Part shown: positions 1 through 9,592 of the stretch, one piece after another | How positions within the stretch are numbered: the first letter of the stretch is position 1 | How the letters are laid out: the number at the start of each line of letters is the position of its first letter | The notes under the pieces: generated by a model | Database searches by the model: none | Seen by the model: only the letters and a program-made list of their open reading frames with translations | What the model was told of the DNA's origin: nothing | Program-made: the position numbers and the translations under genes | Assembly: GCA_943332615.1 (NCBI GenBank) | Contig: CALQQB010000002.1 | Span: 1-64,000 of the forward strand | Length of the DNA stretch: 64,000 nt | Direction of reading: 5' to 3' | Source of the DNA: Phenylobacterium deserti | GTDB lineage: Bacteria > Pseudomonadota > Alphaproteobacteria > Caulobacterales > Caulobacteraceae

Positions 1-46
1 ATAGCCCGCTCAGCCAATCGGCAATGAACCCCACGCGCTGATCCAT
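1..46 (-). CDS. Probable transposase, first 15 codons only
   Basis: An ATG at 46 opens a minus-strand frame reading MDQRVGFIADWLSGL before the window ends. The wording resembles the N-terminus of IS481-family DDE transposases, which start with a short helix before the helix-turn-helix region. The adjacent terminal-repeat-like sequence (99-142) supports this. Fifteen residues are too few to be sure, and another kind of gene is possible. Confidence 0.35.
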   Translation of the reverse strand, partial: MDQRVGFIADWLSGL

Positions 47-148
47 GGCGCAGCTCTCCAACCAAGGCATCGGCAGGTCCCCCTACCGACAGAGAACTGT
101 CACCCATCCTTCCGGTCGATTCCGTCACCCCTCTATCCGGTCAGGACA
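1..148 (-). mobile_element. End of an IS481-type insertion sequence (partial)
   Basis: Read on the minus strand, the stretch begins near 148 with TGTCCTGACCGG and contains two imperfect 19-base direct repeats (plus-strand 99-117 and 124-142, both of the form GTCACCC...TCCGGTC, 16 of 19 matching). Just inside them a reading frame starts at 46 and runs off the window. Tandem GTGACA/CCGGA-type motifs next to the transposase start are what I recall of IS481-family ends. The rest of the element, including the other inverted repeat, lies outside the window, so neither its identity nor its exact terminus can be confirmed here. Confidence 0.45.
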
Positions 149-157
149 CTCTCCCGG

Positions 158-189
158 CCTCTCCCTCGGCGCTGCGCGCCTGGGAGAGG
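158..189. terminator. Hairpin downstream of the secreted unknown protein
   Basis: CCTCTCCC at 158-165 pairs perfectly with GGGAGAGG at 182-189 around a 16-base GC-rich loop. It lies 20 bases beyond the stop of the minus-strand gene ending at 209. There is no U-tract, so it may be a transcript-end stabiliser or a simple repeat rather than a true intrinsic terminator. Confidence 0.35.
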
Positions 190-208
190 AGAAGGAAGCC
201 GCCCTCGA

Positions 209-1237
209 TCAGTTCCCGCCCTTGCTCGCCGCCTCATCCATCCGGGCGCCGCGGAGGATGCCCTCCATGGCGTAGTTGCCTTCGTGGCAGGCGTATTCGT
301 AGATCTGGCCCTTGGCGGGCTTGAAGGCATATTCGCCGGACCAGGCCCGGGTGTAGTGCGTCGGGTCGTCGACTGTGAACTGGTAGAGCAGCTCGCCCTT
401 GGCGATGCGGGTGAAGCGTTCCGTCACCGTGCCCTGGGATGACACGGGCGTCAGCGTGCGGCCTTCCTGGATGGGGTTCACGTTCTTGGTCTCGGTGACC
501 AGGGTGTCGCCTTCCCACCAGGCCACGGTGTCGCCCAGCCAGGGCCGGATCGACGCTGGCGCGTGAGACGCTCGGGCCTTTTCCGCGGAGGCGAAGATCG
601 GGGCGATCCGTACGTCGTGGTTCATCTCCAGGTCGATGACAAAATAGCCCGGGGTAACGAAGAAGCTGTAGTTGTTGTTGTAGAGCGCGTTGAGCATCAC
701 CGGCCCGCCGGCGTCGCTCTGCGCGATCAGGCAACGCTCGCGGATCGGGAGATCTTCCGGGCCCGCGTAGGGGCCCTTGCCGGAGCGGTACTCGACCCCG
801 TCGCGGATCATGAGCGCGAGGCTCTTGGCGCGATTGCGGAAGGGCATCTTGCCGTCAGCGGGGCTGGTGATGAAGGAGGAACGCGCTTCGCCGCGAACCC
901 GCATCAGCCCGTCGCCGTTGTCGATCCAGAACGAATTGTAGCCGGCGGTGGCGTCCTGATCCTTGAAGGCGCCCTTGCTGAGGTCGGAGGCGCCGTTCGC
1001 CGCGTCCTGCCGCGCCTTCGTCGCCTTCTGCACCGCGTCGGCGCGCTCCTTGGGAACGACGAGCTGGGAATAGGCGCCGGATCGCTCGAGCTGGGTGAGG
1101 GTGGCGTTCGTCCAGACTCCGTCGAAGTTCCGCGCCAGTTCCTTGGGTGCGGGGGCCTTGGGCGGTGACTGGGCAAAGGCCGCGCCCGCGAGGAGCAAGG
1201 CCAGCATGGCGACCGCAGATATCGAGCCTCGGGTCAT
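209..1237 (-). CDS. Secreted protein of unknown function
   Basis: A 342-residue protein from the ATG at 1237. This start is chosen because it opens directly into a signal peptide (MTRGSISAVAMLALLLAGAAFA, then QSPPKAP); upstream in-frame codons add about 30 residues with no signal character. After a short proline-rich linker the mature part begins NFDGVWTN, then a region containing RVRGEARSSFITSPADGKMPF, and near the C-terminus a tyrosine-rich stretch with a cysteine (YEYACHEGNYAM). The FxGxWTN opening is also found in the partial gene at 63602, whose DPADGKVPF stretch matches as well, so the two are paralogues. The probable location is the periplasm. I do not recognise a catalytic motif and assign no function. 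Confidence 0.85.
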   Translation of the reverse strand: MTRGSISAVAMLALLLAGAAFAQSPPKAPAPKELARNFDGVWTNATLTQLERSGAYSQLVVPKERADAVQKATKARQDAANGASDLSKGAFKDQDATAGYNSFWIDNGDGLMRVRGEARSSFITSPADGKMPFRNRAKSLALMIRDGVEYRSGKGPYAGPEDLPIRERCLIAQSDAGGPVMLNALYNNNYSFFVTPGYFVIDLEMNHDVRIAPIFASAEKARASHAPASIRPWLGDTVAWWEGDTLVTETKNVNPIQEGRTLTPVSSQGTVTERFTRIAKGELLYQFTVDDPTHYTRAWSGEYAFKPAKGQIYEYACHEGNYAMEGILRGARMDEAASKGGN

Positions 1238-1474
1238 CGCGTCGTACTCCGCAGTCTTCGCACTCTGCCAGCAGTTTGCAGGGCCTCGGGTGAGGCTACT
1301 CCCTCGTGAGCCACGATTCAAAGTCACGGCATGTTTTTTTGCCGATTCAACGATCGGTCAAAACCGACGCCTCGGCCCCTATGCGATAGCCCTCCCCCCT
1401 CCCCCGAGCGCCGCAGGCGCGTAGAGATGGAGGGCAAGAGGAAGGGACGTGGCGTGCGGGGGTGGCGGCGGGCC

Positions 1475-3307
<1,833 letters not shown>

Positions 3308-3394
3308 GGTCAGCGTTCCCGTAGAATTTGTGTGTTCGATAGTCAGCCTGCCGAACGACTGTTTGAATGGCAAGGGTGACGGGGCGTCACAGGC

Positions 3395-4501
3395 TTACGA
3401 GCGCACAATCTTGCCACCCGCCATCGACGCCGGAACCCCCGTCGTCCCCGGGAACGAGATCGGCAGGCCCCGGAACGTCCGCGCCGCCAGGTAGGCGAAG
3501 GCTTCGGCTTCGATGGAGTCGCCGCGCCAGCCGTGGTCCTCGGCGGTCCTTACCGGCATCGGCAGGCGGGCGGAGAGCGCCTTCATGATCTCGGGGTTAT
3601 GGCGGCCGCCGCCGCAGACGATGACCTCGGTCGGGGTCCCACCCACCATTTCAAACGCCAACCTCACGCCCTCGGCCATGAAAGCCACCAGAGTTGCGGC
3701 GGCGTCCTCGAGCGACAGTCGCTCTAGAGGATCCAGGGAAAAATCGTAGCGGTCCAGGGACTTGGGCGGCGAACTTGAGAAATACGGGTGGGCCAATAGC
3801 GCCCGGACCCCGCCCTCGTCGGCGCGGCCGACGCTGGCGTACTTGCCGTCGGCGTCGAAGCGTCCCGCGCCTCTGGCCTGGACCAGCAGGTCGATCATGC
3901 CGTTGCCGGGCCCGGTGTCGAAGGCGGTGATGTCGGTCTCGCCGTTCCAGAAGGTGACGTTGGCGACGCCGCCGATATTCAGCACCGCCAGCGGCGGCGT
4001 CAGCCCCGACGCGCGGGCCCGGGCCAAATGGTAGATCGGCGCCAGCGGCGCGCCCTCGCCGCCCGCGGCGACGTCGGCGGTGCGGAAATCGTAGGCTACC
4101 GGGCGTCCGGTCAGCCGGGCCAGCATCGCGCCGTCGCCCAGTTGGACGGTGCGGCCGGGCACGCCGTCCCGCGGCCGCTCATGCAGCACCGTCTGGCCGT
4201 GCATGCCGACGAGGTCGATGTCAGGCCAGGCCAGGTCATGGTCGGCGAGAAAGGATTCGGCGGCCGCGAAGTGCTCTTCCGCCACCATCTCGGCCACGAG
4301 GCGGAAGATCGGCGGCTCAGGCGCGCCGCGCGGCCAGGCCAGAGCCTGCTTCGTGGCTTCCAGCACCACGTTGCGGGTGGCGTCGGAAAGCCGACGCTCG
4401 CCGGCGGGGCCGAAGATGTCGATCGTGTCGCCGTCGGTCTCCAGCACGGCCATATCGACCGCATCGAGCGAGGTGCCCGTCATGAATCCCAATACGCGCA
4501 T
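3395..4501 (-). CDS. anmK: Anhydro-N-acetylmuramic acid kinase
   Basis: A 368-residue ASKHA-fold kinase, the usual length for AnmK. It cleaves and phosphorylates 1,6-anhydro-MurNAc from cell-wall turnover to MurNAc-6-phosphate in the cytoplasm. Visible: N-terminal phosphate-1 loop GFMTGTSLDAVD (the usual family form is GTSxDG.D, so alanine replaces glycine); GMHGQTV; NIGGVANVT; AFDTGPGN; and VCGGGRHN near the C-terminus. The start at 4501 (MRVLGFMTG) fits the family; the frame stays open 63 codons upstream with no family resemblance and would overlap the divergent tyrS start at 4675. Confidence 0.93.
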   Translation of the reverse strand: MRVLGFMTGTSLDAVDMAVLETDGDTIDIFGPAGERRLSDATRNVVLEATKQALAWPRGAPEPPIFRLVAEMVAEEHFAAAESFLADHDLAWPDIDLVGMHGQTVLHERPRDGVPGRTVQLGDGAMLARLTGRPVAYDFRTADVAAGGEGAPLAPIYHLARARASGLTPPLAVLNIGGVANVTFWNGETDITAFDTGPGNGMIDLLVQARGAGRFDADGKYASVGRADEGGVRALLAHPYFSSSPPKSLDRYDFSLDPLERLSLEDAAATLVAFMAEGVRLAFEMVGGTPTEVIVCGGGRHNPEIMKALSARLPMPVRTAEDHGWRGDSIEAEAFAYLAARTFRGLPISFPGTTGVPASMAGGKIVRS

Positions 4502-4578
4502 GCGCCTTGACTGCCATGAGCCGGCCGCTGTAGCCAGCCTGCCATGAACGGTTCCGCCGCCCGCCTCGGCTGTTACTA

Positions 4579-4601
4579 CCGCCTGCCCTAGCAGCAGGCG
4601 G
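4579..4601 (+). promoter_or_regulatory. Perfect hairpin in the anmK/tyrS divergent region
   Basis: CCGCCTGC at 4579-4586 pairs perfectly with GCAGGCGG at 4594-4601 around a seven-base loop, about 70 bases before the tyrS start. It could sit in the tyrS leader transcript or be a protein-binding dyad. No T-box features were found. Confidence 0.35.
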
Positions 4602-4674
4602 CCGATTTCACGCGCCTGCCCACCCTGGCCGGCGCTGTGATAGAGCCCCGGCGTCCCGAGCCCGAGAAGCCCAG

Positions 4675-5943
4675 ATGTCCGATCCCGCATTCAAGTCGAG
4701 CTTCCTGCAGACGATGCAGGCGCGCGGCTACATCCACCAGATCACCCACCCGGTCGAGCTCGATGCGGCCGCGACGTCCGGGGTGATCACCGCCTACATC
4801 GGGTTCGACGCCACGGCCTCGTCCCTGCACGTCGGTCACCTGATCCAGATCATGATGCTGCGACGGCTGCAGCAGAGCGGTCACAAGCCGATCGTGCTGA
4901 TGGGCGGCGGCACCACCAAGGTGGGCGACCCGACCGACAAGGACGGCCAGCGCCCCTTGCTCACCCACGACCAGATCCAGGGCAACATCGCCACGATCCG
5001 GGACACCTTCGCGAAGTTTCTGACCTTCGGCGACGGCCCCACCGACGCGGTGATGGTCGACAACGACGAATGGCTGTCGAAGTTCGGCTACGTCCAGTTC
5101 CTTCGCGACTTCGGCGTGCACTTTACGATCAACCGCATGTTGGCGTTCGACAGCGTCAAGGCGCGGCTGGATCGCGAGCAGCCGATGACCTTCCTCGAGT
5201 TCAACTACATGCTGATGCAGTCGGTGGACTTCCTGGAACTGGAGCGCACGCACGGCTGCCTGCTGCAGATGGGCGGCTCGGACCAGTGGGGCAACATCGT
5301 CAACGGTGTGGAGCTGATCCGCCGCGTGGACCAGAAGCCCGCGTTCGGGCTGACCACGCCGCTGCTCTCCACCGCCTCGGGCCAGAAGATGGGCAAGACC
5401 GTGGGCGGGGCCGTGTGGCTGAACGCCGACCTGCGCAGCCCCTACGACTACTGGCAGTTCTGGCGGAACACCGAGGACGCCGACGTGGGGCGCTTCATGC
5501 GGCTGTTCACGGATATCTCGGACGAGGAGATCGCCGAGGCCGAGGCGTTGGAAGGCGCCGCCATCAACGCGGCCAAGATCAAGCTCGCCAACGAGGCCAC
5601 CCGGATGCTGCACGGCGCCGAAGAGGCCGACAGGGCCGAGGCTGCGGCCAAGGCGGCGTTCGAAGAAGGTAAGCTTTCCGGAGACCTCCCAACAGTTGAA
5701 CTGCTGTGGGCTGGCCCCGACGGCAGTTTTACTCGGCGGACAGCGGAGGTGCTCGTGAAGGAAGCCGGACTCGCGTCTTCGCTGCGCGAAGCCCGCGACC
5801 TGATCTCGGGTGGCGGGATTCAAATCAACGACCAGCACCCGGCAGTCGGCGACTACTTTGAGAAAACTCAGATCTTGCCGGATGTGGCCGCGTTCAAGAT
5901 CCAAAAGGGCAAGAAGAAGATCGTGCTCCTTAAACCCATCTAA
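4675..5943 (+). CDS. tyrS: Tyrosyl-tRNA synthetase
   Basis: A 422-residue class I aminoacyl-tRNA synthetase that charges tRNA-Tyr with tyrosine. Visible: the HIGH-type element HVGHL near residue 44; tyrosine-pocket residues around LMQSVDFLEL; GGSDQWGNIV; the KMSKS-type loop KMGKT near residue 240; and a C-terminal S4-like RNA-binding domain (LVKEAGLASSLREARDLISGGG). The length matches the bacterial family. It starts at ATG 4675, divergent from anmK. The stop is followed by a palindromic repeat. Confidence 0.97.
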   Translation: MSDPAFKSSFLQTMQARGYIHQITHPVELDAAATSGVITAYIGFDATASSLHVGHLIQIMMLRRLQQSGHKPIVLMGGGTTKVGDPTDKDGQRPLLTHDQIQGNIATIRDTFAKFLTFGDGPTDAVMVDNDEWLSKFGYVQFLRDFGVHFTINRMLAFDSVKARLDREQPMTFLEFNYMLMQSVDFLELERTHGCLLQMGGSDQWGNIVNGVELIRRVDQKPAFGLTTPLLSTASGQKMGKTVGGAVWLNADLRSPYDYWQFWRNTEDADVGRFMRLFTDISDEEIAEAEALEGAAINAAKIKLANEATRMLHGAEEADRAEAAAKAAFEEGKLSGDLPTVELLWAGPDGSFTRRTAEVLVKEAGLASSLREARDLISGGGIQINDQHPAVGDYFEKTQILPDVAAFKIQKGKKKIVLLKPI

Positions 5944-5957
5944 CCCCCTCGCAAGAA

Positions 5958-6055
5958 CGTCATGGCCCGTCCCGGCCACCCAGAAGCGCTGGCCTTGGGG
6001 ATTTGCCTGGACCGTCGGCGTCTCTGGGTTCCCGGCACAAGGCCGGGGATGACGA
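5958..6055. repeat. Intergenic palindromic repeat between tyrS and bcp
   Basis: An imperfect inverted repeat: the left arm GTCATGGCCCGTCCCGGCC begins at 5959, and the right arm ends GGCCGGGGATGAC at 6041-6053, with a flanking TGGGTT/ACCCA pair. This is the GTCAT...ATGAC type of palindromic intergenic element common in alphaproteobacterial genomes. It may end or stabilise the tyrS transcript. Confidence 0.55.
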
Positions 6056-6076
6056 TCAGATTATTGGAGTCCTGAG

Positions 6077-6538
6077 ATGACCGCTGTGACCGAAGGCGCC
6101 CCCGCCCCCGACTTCACCCTGGACACCGCCGATGGGCCTGTGTCGCTCGGCGACTTCAAGGGCAAGACGCTGGTGCTCTATTTCTACCCGAAGGACGACA
6201 CCGGGGGCTGCACCAAGGAGGCGCAGGGGTTCACCGAGCAGGCGGCGGCGTTCGCCACGGCCGGCGCAACAGTGATCGGGGTCTCCAAGGACTCCATCGC
6301 CAGCCACCGGAAGTTCACCGCCAAATATGGCCTGGGCGTCGCGCTGGGCTCCGACCCCGAGGGCCGGGTGATCGAGGCCTACGGCTCGTGGGTGGAAAAA
6401 AGCCTCTATGGCCGCCAGTACATGGGCATCGACCGCTCAACCTTCCTGATCCGCGACGGCGTGCTCCGCAAGATCTGGCGCAAGGTTCGCGTGCCTGGCC
6501 ATGTCGATGCGGTGCTGGAAGCGGCCAAGGCGCTCTGA
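6077..6538 (+). CDS. bcp: Thiol peroxidase of the Bcp/PrxQ family
   Basis: A 153-residue peroxiredoxin that reduces hydroperoxides in the cytoplasm. Visible: APDFTL near the N-terminus; the active-site region YFYPKDDTGGCTKEA with the peroxidatic cysteine around residue 48; GVSKDS; and a C-terminal WRKVRV...HVDAVL typical of Bcp. Five residues after the peroxidatic cysteine, where many Bcp proteins carry a resolving cysteine, this protein has glutamine (GCTKEAQGF). A 1-Cys or alternative mechanism is therefore likely. GGAG lies 9-12 bases ahead of ATG 6077. Confidence 0.93.
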   Translation: MTAVTEGAPAPDFTLDTADGPVSLGDFKGKTLVLYFYPKDDTGGCTKEAQGFTEQAAAFATAGATVIGVSKDSIASHRKFTAKYGLGVALGSDPEGRVIEAYGSWVEKSLYGRQYMGIDRSTFLIRDGVLRKIWRKVRVPGHVDAVLEAAKAL

Positions 6539-6671
6539 TCCCGGTGAACGGTGATCACCTGCGGCCGCTCGTCGCTCGATGACCTCATCGTCCCCAATTC
6601 GGGTTGCCTGACCTAAAGAAGTCATCGCATATCGCCGGGTTCGCGAGGTTCGGGGGGCTTTCGGCGCACGA

Positions 6672-7829
6672 ATGCAACGTTTTGCGCGTCTCGTTCACTC
6701 CCTGGTGGAGCTGTTTCCGGAGCGGCACCTCTACGTGCGCTCGGGCGGAGCCATGAGGGCCTTCGTGCTCACCACTCGCAAACAGTTGATCCTGGCCGGC
6801 ACTCTCGGCGTCGCCGCCTTGTGGATGGGCGTCTGCACGGCTGCGATGATGGTCGGCCTGCTGTCGGCCTCGGGGTCCGACCGCGAGATCGCCAAGCTGA
6901 AGGCCCAGTCCGAGCGCTACGTCGCCGACCGCCAGGCCCGGCTGGACAGCGCCATGGCGCGCCTCAGTGCGGCCAGCGGCTCCAACACCGACGTGGCGAC
7001 CGGGATCGAGAAGCGGCATGCGGCCCTGGCCATGCTGCTGACCGACATGAAGGGCGCGCCGGGCGCGACCGAGGCCTTGACCCCCGCCATCAACCGCGCC
7101 CTGGCCAGCAGTCCCGCCGCGAGCCCGGCGCGGCGCATCGAGATGGTGCGCATGGGCCAGGAACAACTGCTGGACGCCGCCGACACCTTCGCCAAGAGCC
7201 GGGCCGATCGGCTGCGCCTGGCGTTCCGCATGGCCGGCCTCACCCCCTCGTCGTTCGTGGACCGCCGCGGCGCCCTGGGCGGACCGCTGATCGAGTCCAG
7301 GGACCCCCGCGCCCTGGCCGCCGTGCTGGACGTCGATGACGACTTCGCCGTGCGCATCCAGCGGGCGGCCCACGATCTTTCCGAAGCCCAGTCCCTGGCC
7401 GACGCCAGCCGCGACATCCCGATTGGGCGGCCGATCGCCGCGGACGGGCAGTCCAGCGGCTTCGGCGTGCGCTACGACCCCTTTACCCACCGCCCGGCCT
7501 ATCACTCCGGCCTCGACTTCCCCGGCGGCTATGCGACGGCGATCTACGCGACGGGGCCGGGCGTGGTGTCCTACACCGGCGTGCGCTCAGGCTATGGCAA
7601 TGTGGTCGAGATCGACCACGGCCGCGGCCTGAAGACCCGCTATGCGCACCTCTCCGGCTTCGCCGTCCGCCCCGGACAGCGCGTGGGGATCGGGCAGCGG
7701 ATCGCGGCCATGGGCTCCACCGGCCGCTCGACCGGGACTCACCTGCACTACGAGGTGTGGGTCAATGGCAGGGCCCAGAACCCGGGCCGGTTCCTGAAGG
7801 CTGGCCAATATGTTCTCCAAGCCAACTAA
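6672..7829 (+). CDS. Membrane-anchored M23 peptidoglycan endopeptidase (LmdC-like)
   Basis: A 385-residue protein with a short cytoplasmic N-terminus, one transmembrane segment around residues 37-62 (LILAGTLGVAALWMGV...), an extended periplasmic helical region, and a C-terminal M23 (LytM) domain. The zinc-site motifs are complete: HSGLDF supplies H and D, YAHLS the third histidine, and HLHYEV the last. It should cut peptide cross-bridges in peptidoglycan. The gene overlaps the bactofilin gene by 20 bases. The same pairing occurs in Hyphomonas neptunium, where the M23 enzyme LmdC works with bactofilin BacA in shaping the stalk and bud; a similar shape-control role is inferred. An alternative start at MRAFVL would shorten it by 27 residues. 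Confidence 0.9.
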   Translation: MQRFARLVHSLVELFPERHLYVRSGGAMRAFVLTTRKQLILAGTLGVAALWMGVCTAAMMVGLLSASGSDREIAKLKAQSERYVADRQARLDSAMARLSAASGSNTDVATGIEKRHAALAMLLTDMKGAPGATEALTPAINRALASSPAASPARRIEMVRMGQEQLLDAADTFAKSRADRLRLAFRMAGLTPSSFVDRRGALGGPLIESRDPRALAAVLDVDDDFAVRIQRAAHDLSEAQSLADASRDIPIGRPIAADGQSSGFGVRYDPFTHRPAYHSGLDFPGGYATAIYATGPGVVSYTGVRSGYGNVVEIDHGRGLKTRYAHLSGFAVRPGQRVGIGQRIAAMGSTGRSTGTHLHYEVWVNGRAQNPGRFLKAGQYVLQAN

Positions 7830-8223
7830 GGGCGACGCGCCCACCGAGCTTTCCGTCGCCTCGTCGCGCAAGATCAGCGTCGCCTCCCTGGTCGCCGAGG
7901 GCTTCCGCATCCGTGGCGACGTGACCACCGACAGCGACCTGCACCTGGACGGTGTGGTCGAAGGCGACGTGAAGGTCGGCCGCCTGACCATCGGTGAGAG
8001 CGGCGCTGTGAACGGCACGATCACCGCCGAGAGCGTGGAGATCCGCGGTGCGGTCACCGGCACAATATCGGCACGACAGGTACGGCTCTGGGCCAGCGCC
8101 CGGGTGGACGGGGACATCAGCCACACCGAGCTCTCCATAGAGGCCGGGGCGCATTTCGAGGGCCGCAGCCTGTCGCTCGCCCCCGCCAAGCCCGAAACCC
8201 TGAGCGTCGTGGCGGCGGAGTAG
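7810..8223 (+). CDS. bacA: Bactofilin
   Basis: A 137-residue cytoskeletal protein. The central DUF583 domain shows the repeating hydrophobic/glycine pattern of the bactofilin beta-helix (IRGDVTTDSDLHLDGVVEGDVKVGRL, where each repeat turn is about 17 residues), flanked by short polar tails. Bactofilins polymerise without nucleotide into membrane-associated filaments that localise cell-wall enzymes. The start codon lies inside the 3' end of the M23 peptidase gene (20-base overlap), so translational coupling and a joint function are likely. The N-terminal MFSKPTK is the type of short segment thought to contact the membrane. Confidence 0.93.
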   Translation: MFSKPTKGDAPTELSVASSRKISVASLVAEGFRIRGDVTTDSDLHLDGVVEGDVKVGRLTIGESGAVNGTITAESVEIRGAVTGTISARQVRLWASARVDGDISHTELSIEAGAHFEGRSLSLAPAKPETLSVVAAE

Positions 8224-8227
8224 CCTT

Positions 8228-8396
8228 CCCTCCCCTAGTGGGGAGGGACAGACCGCGAAGCGGTCAGGGTGGGGGAGTCGGGATCAGACGCACACGCCAA
8301 AGAAGGCCCGCCAATCTTTGCCGCCCAGTTCCGGCCCACACTTCCCCACCCCGCTCGGCTTCGGCGAGTCGACCCTCCCCATGAAGGGAGGGAAAC
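8228..8396. repeat. Intergenic repeat with several hairpins after bacA
   Basis: The 177 bases between bacA and prfB hold no gene. CCTCCCC and GGGGAGG around TAGT (8231-8248) form a strong hairpin that can end the bacA transcript. ACCGCGAAGCGGT follows, then GGGTGGGGGAG. A partly inverted copy (CCCCACCCCGC, CTCCCC, GGGAGGGA) occupies 8341-8396. This is the GGGGAGGG/ACCGCGAAGCGGT repeat type widespread in alphaproteobacteria. Confidence 0.5.
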
Positions 8397-8400
8397 GCGC

Positions 8401-9514
8401 TTAAGCGTCCCGCGTGGCCCCGACCCGCTGCGCCAAGGCGGCGCCCATGAAGGCGTCCAGGTCGCCGTCGAGGACGCCGGCGGTGTCGCTGGTTTCCACC
8501 TCGGTGCGCAGGTCCTTGACCATCTGGTACGGCTGCAGGACGTAGCTGCGGATCTGGTGGCCCCAACCGATGTCGGTCTTGGAATCCTGCATCGCCTGGG
8601 CGGCGGCTTCACGGCGTTGCAGTTCGGCCTCGTAGAGCCGGGCGCGCAGCATCTTCCACGCCTCGTCACGGTTCTGGTGCTGAGAGCGGCCGGCCTGGCA
8701 GGCGACCGCGATGCCGGTTGGGATGTGCGTCAGGCGCACGGCGCTGTCGGTCTTGTTGACGTGCTGGCCGCCGGAGCCGGAGGCACGGTAGGTGTCGGTG
8801 CGGACGTCGGACGGATTGATGTCGATGACGATGGTGTCGTCCACCACGGGATAGACCCACACCGAGGCAAAGCTGGTGTGGCGTTTGGCGGCGGCGTCGA
8901 AGGGCGAGATGCGGACAAGACGATGGACTCCGGCCTCGGACTTCAGCCAGCCATAGGCGTTGGCCCCCTTGATCTGCAGGGTCACGGACTTGATGCCGGC
9001 CTGGTCGCCAGCGGTCTCTTCCAGGAAATCGACCTCCATGCCGTGGGCGTTGGCCCAGCGGCTGTACATGCGCAGCAGCATGCCGGCCCAGTCGCAGGAC
9101 TCGGTGCCGCCGGCGCCGGAGTTGATTTCCATAAAGGCGTCGTTGCCATCGGCCTCGCCGCTCAGCAGAGCTTCAAGCTCGGAGCGGCCGGCGCGCTCCT
9201 TGATACCGCGAAGCTGGGCGCGGGCTTCCTCGAGGCTGGCCTCGTCGCCCTCCTCATCCGCCATCTCCGCGTAGCCCAGGGCGTCGGCGAGGTCGCGCTC
9301 CAGCCCCTTCACGGCGTCGATCGAGGCGGCGAGGCGCGCGCGGTCGCGGGTCAGCGCCTGGGCCGCGTCGGGGCGGTCCCAGAGGGTCGGGTCCTCGACC
9401 CGGGCGTTCAGCTCATCGAGCCTTCGGAGCGCAGGTTCCCAGTCAAAGACGCCTCCTGAGCAAGTCGATCGACTGCTCGATGTCGGCCTTGGCGGCCTCG
9501 ACATCCAATCTCAT
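8401..9514 (-). CDS. prfB: Peptide chain release factor 2, with programmed +1 frameshift
   Basis: RF2 releases peptides at UGA and UAA. The coding sequence is in two frames: an ATG at 9514 opens 23 codons ([23 protein letters not shown]) ending at in-frame TGA 9445-9443. Skipping one T continues as DWEPALRR in the next frame to the stop at 8401, giving 370 residues. Visible RF2 marks: the tripeptide SPF, which reads UGA/UAA; GGQ in [11 protein letters not shown] for peptidyl-tRNA hydrolysis; and an acidic helical N-terminal domain. A single-frame call starting at 9504 would replace the first 23 residues with an unrelated sequence. The frameshift site is annotated separately. Confidence 0.96.
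9442..9457 (-). promoter_or_regulatory. RF2 programmed +1 frameshift site
   Basis: On the minus strand the sequence is AGGAGG CGT CTT TGA C. The internal Shine-Dalgarno AGGAGG (9457-9452) is three bases before the slippery CTT (9448-9446), followed by TGA and C. This is the same spacing and CTT-TGA-C core as the E. coli prfB autoregulatory site. When RF2 is scarce, ribosomes pause at UGA and slip +1, so RF2 controls its own synthesis. Confidence 0.95.
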
Positions 9515-9592
9515 GGGAAAATTCCTTCGAATAGGGGCGCGGGATGTAGCCGCCGCCTCCCCTCAGCACAAGGCGGCTTCAGGAGGCGCAGC

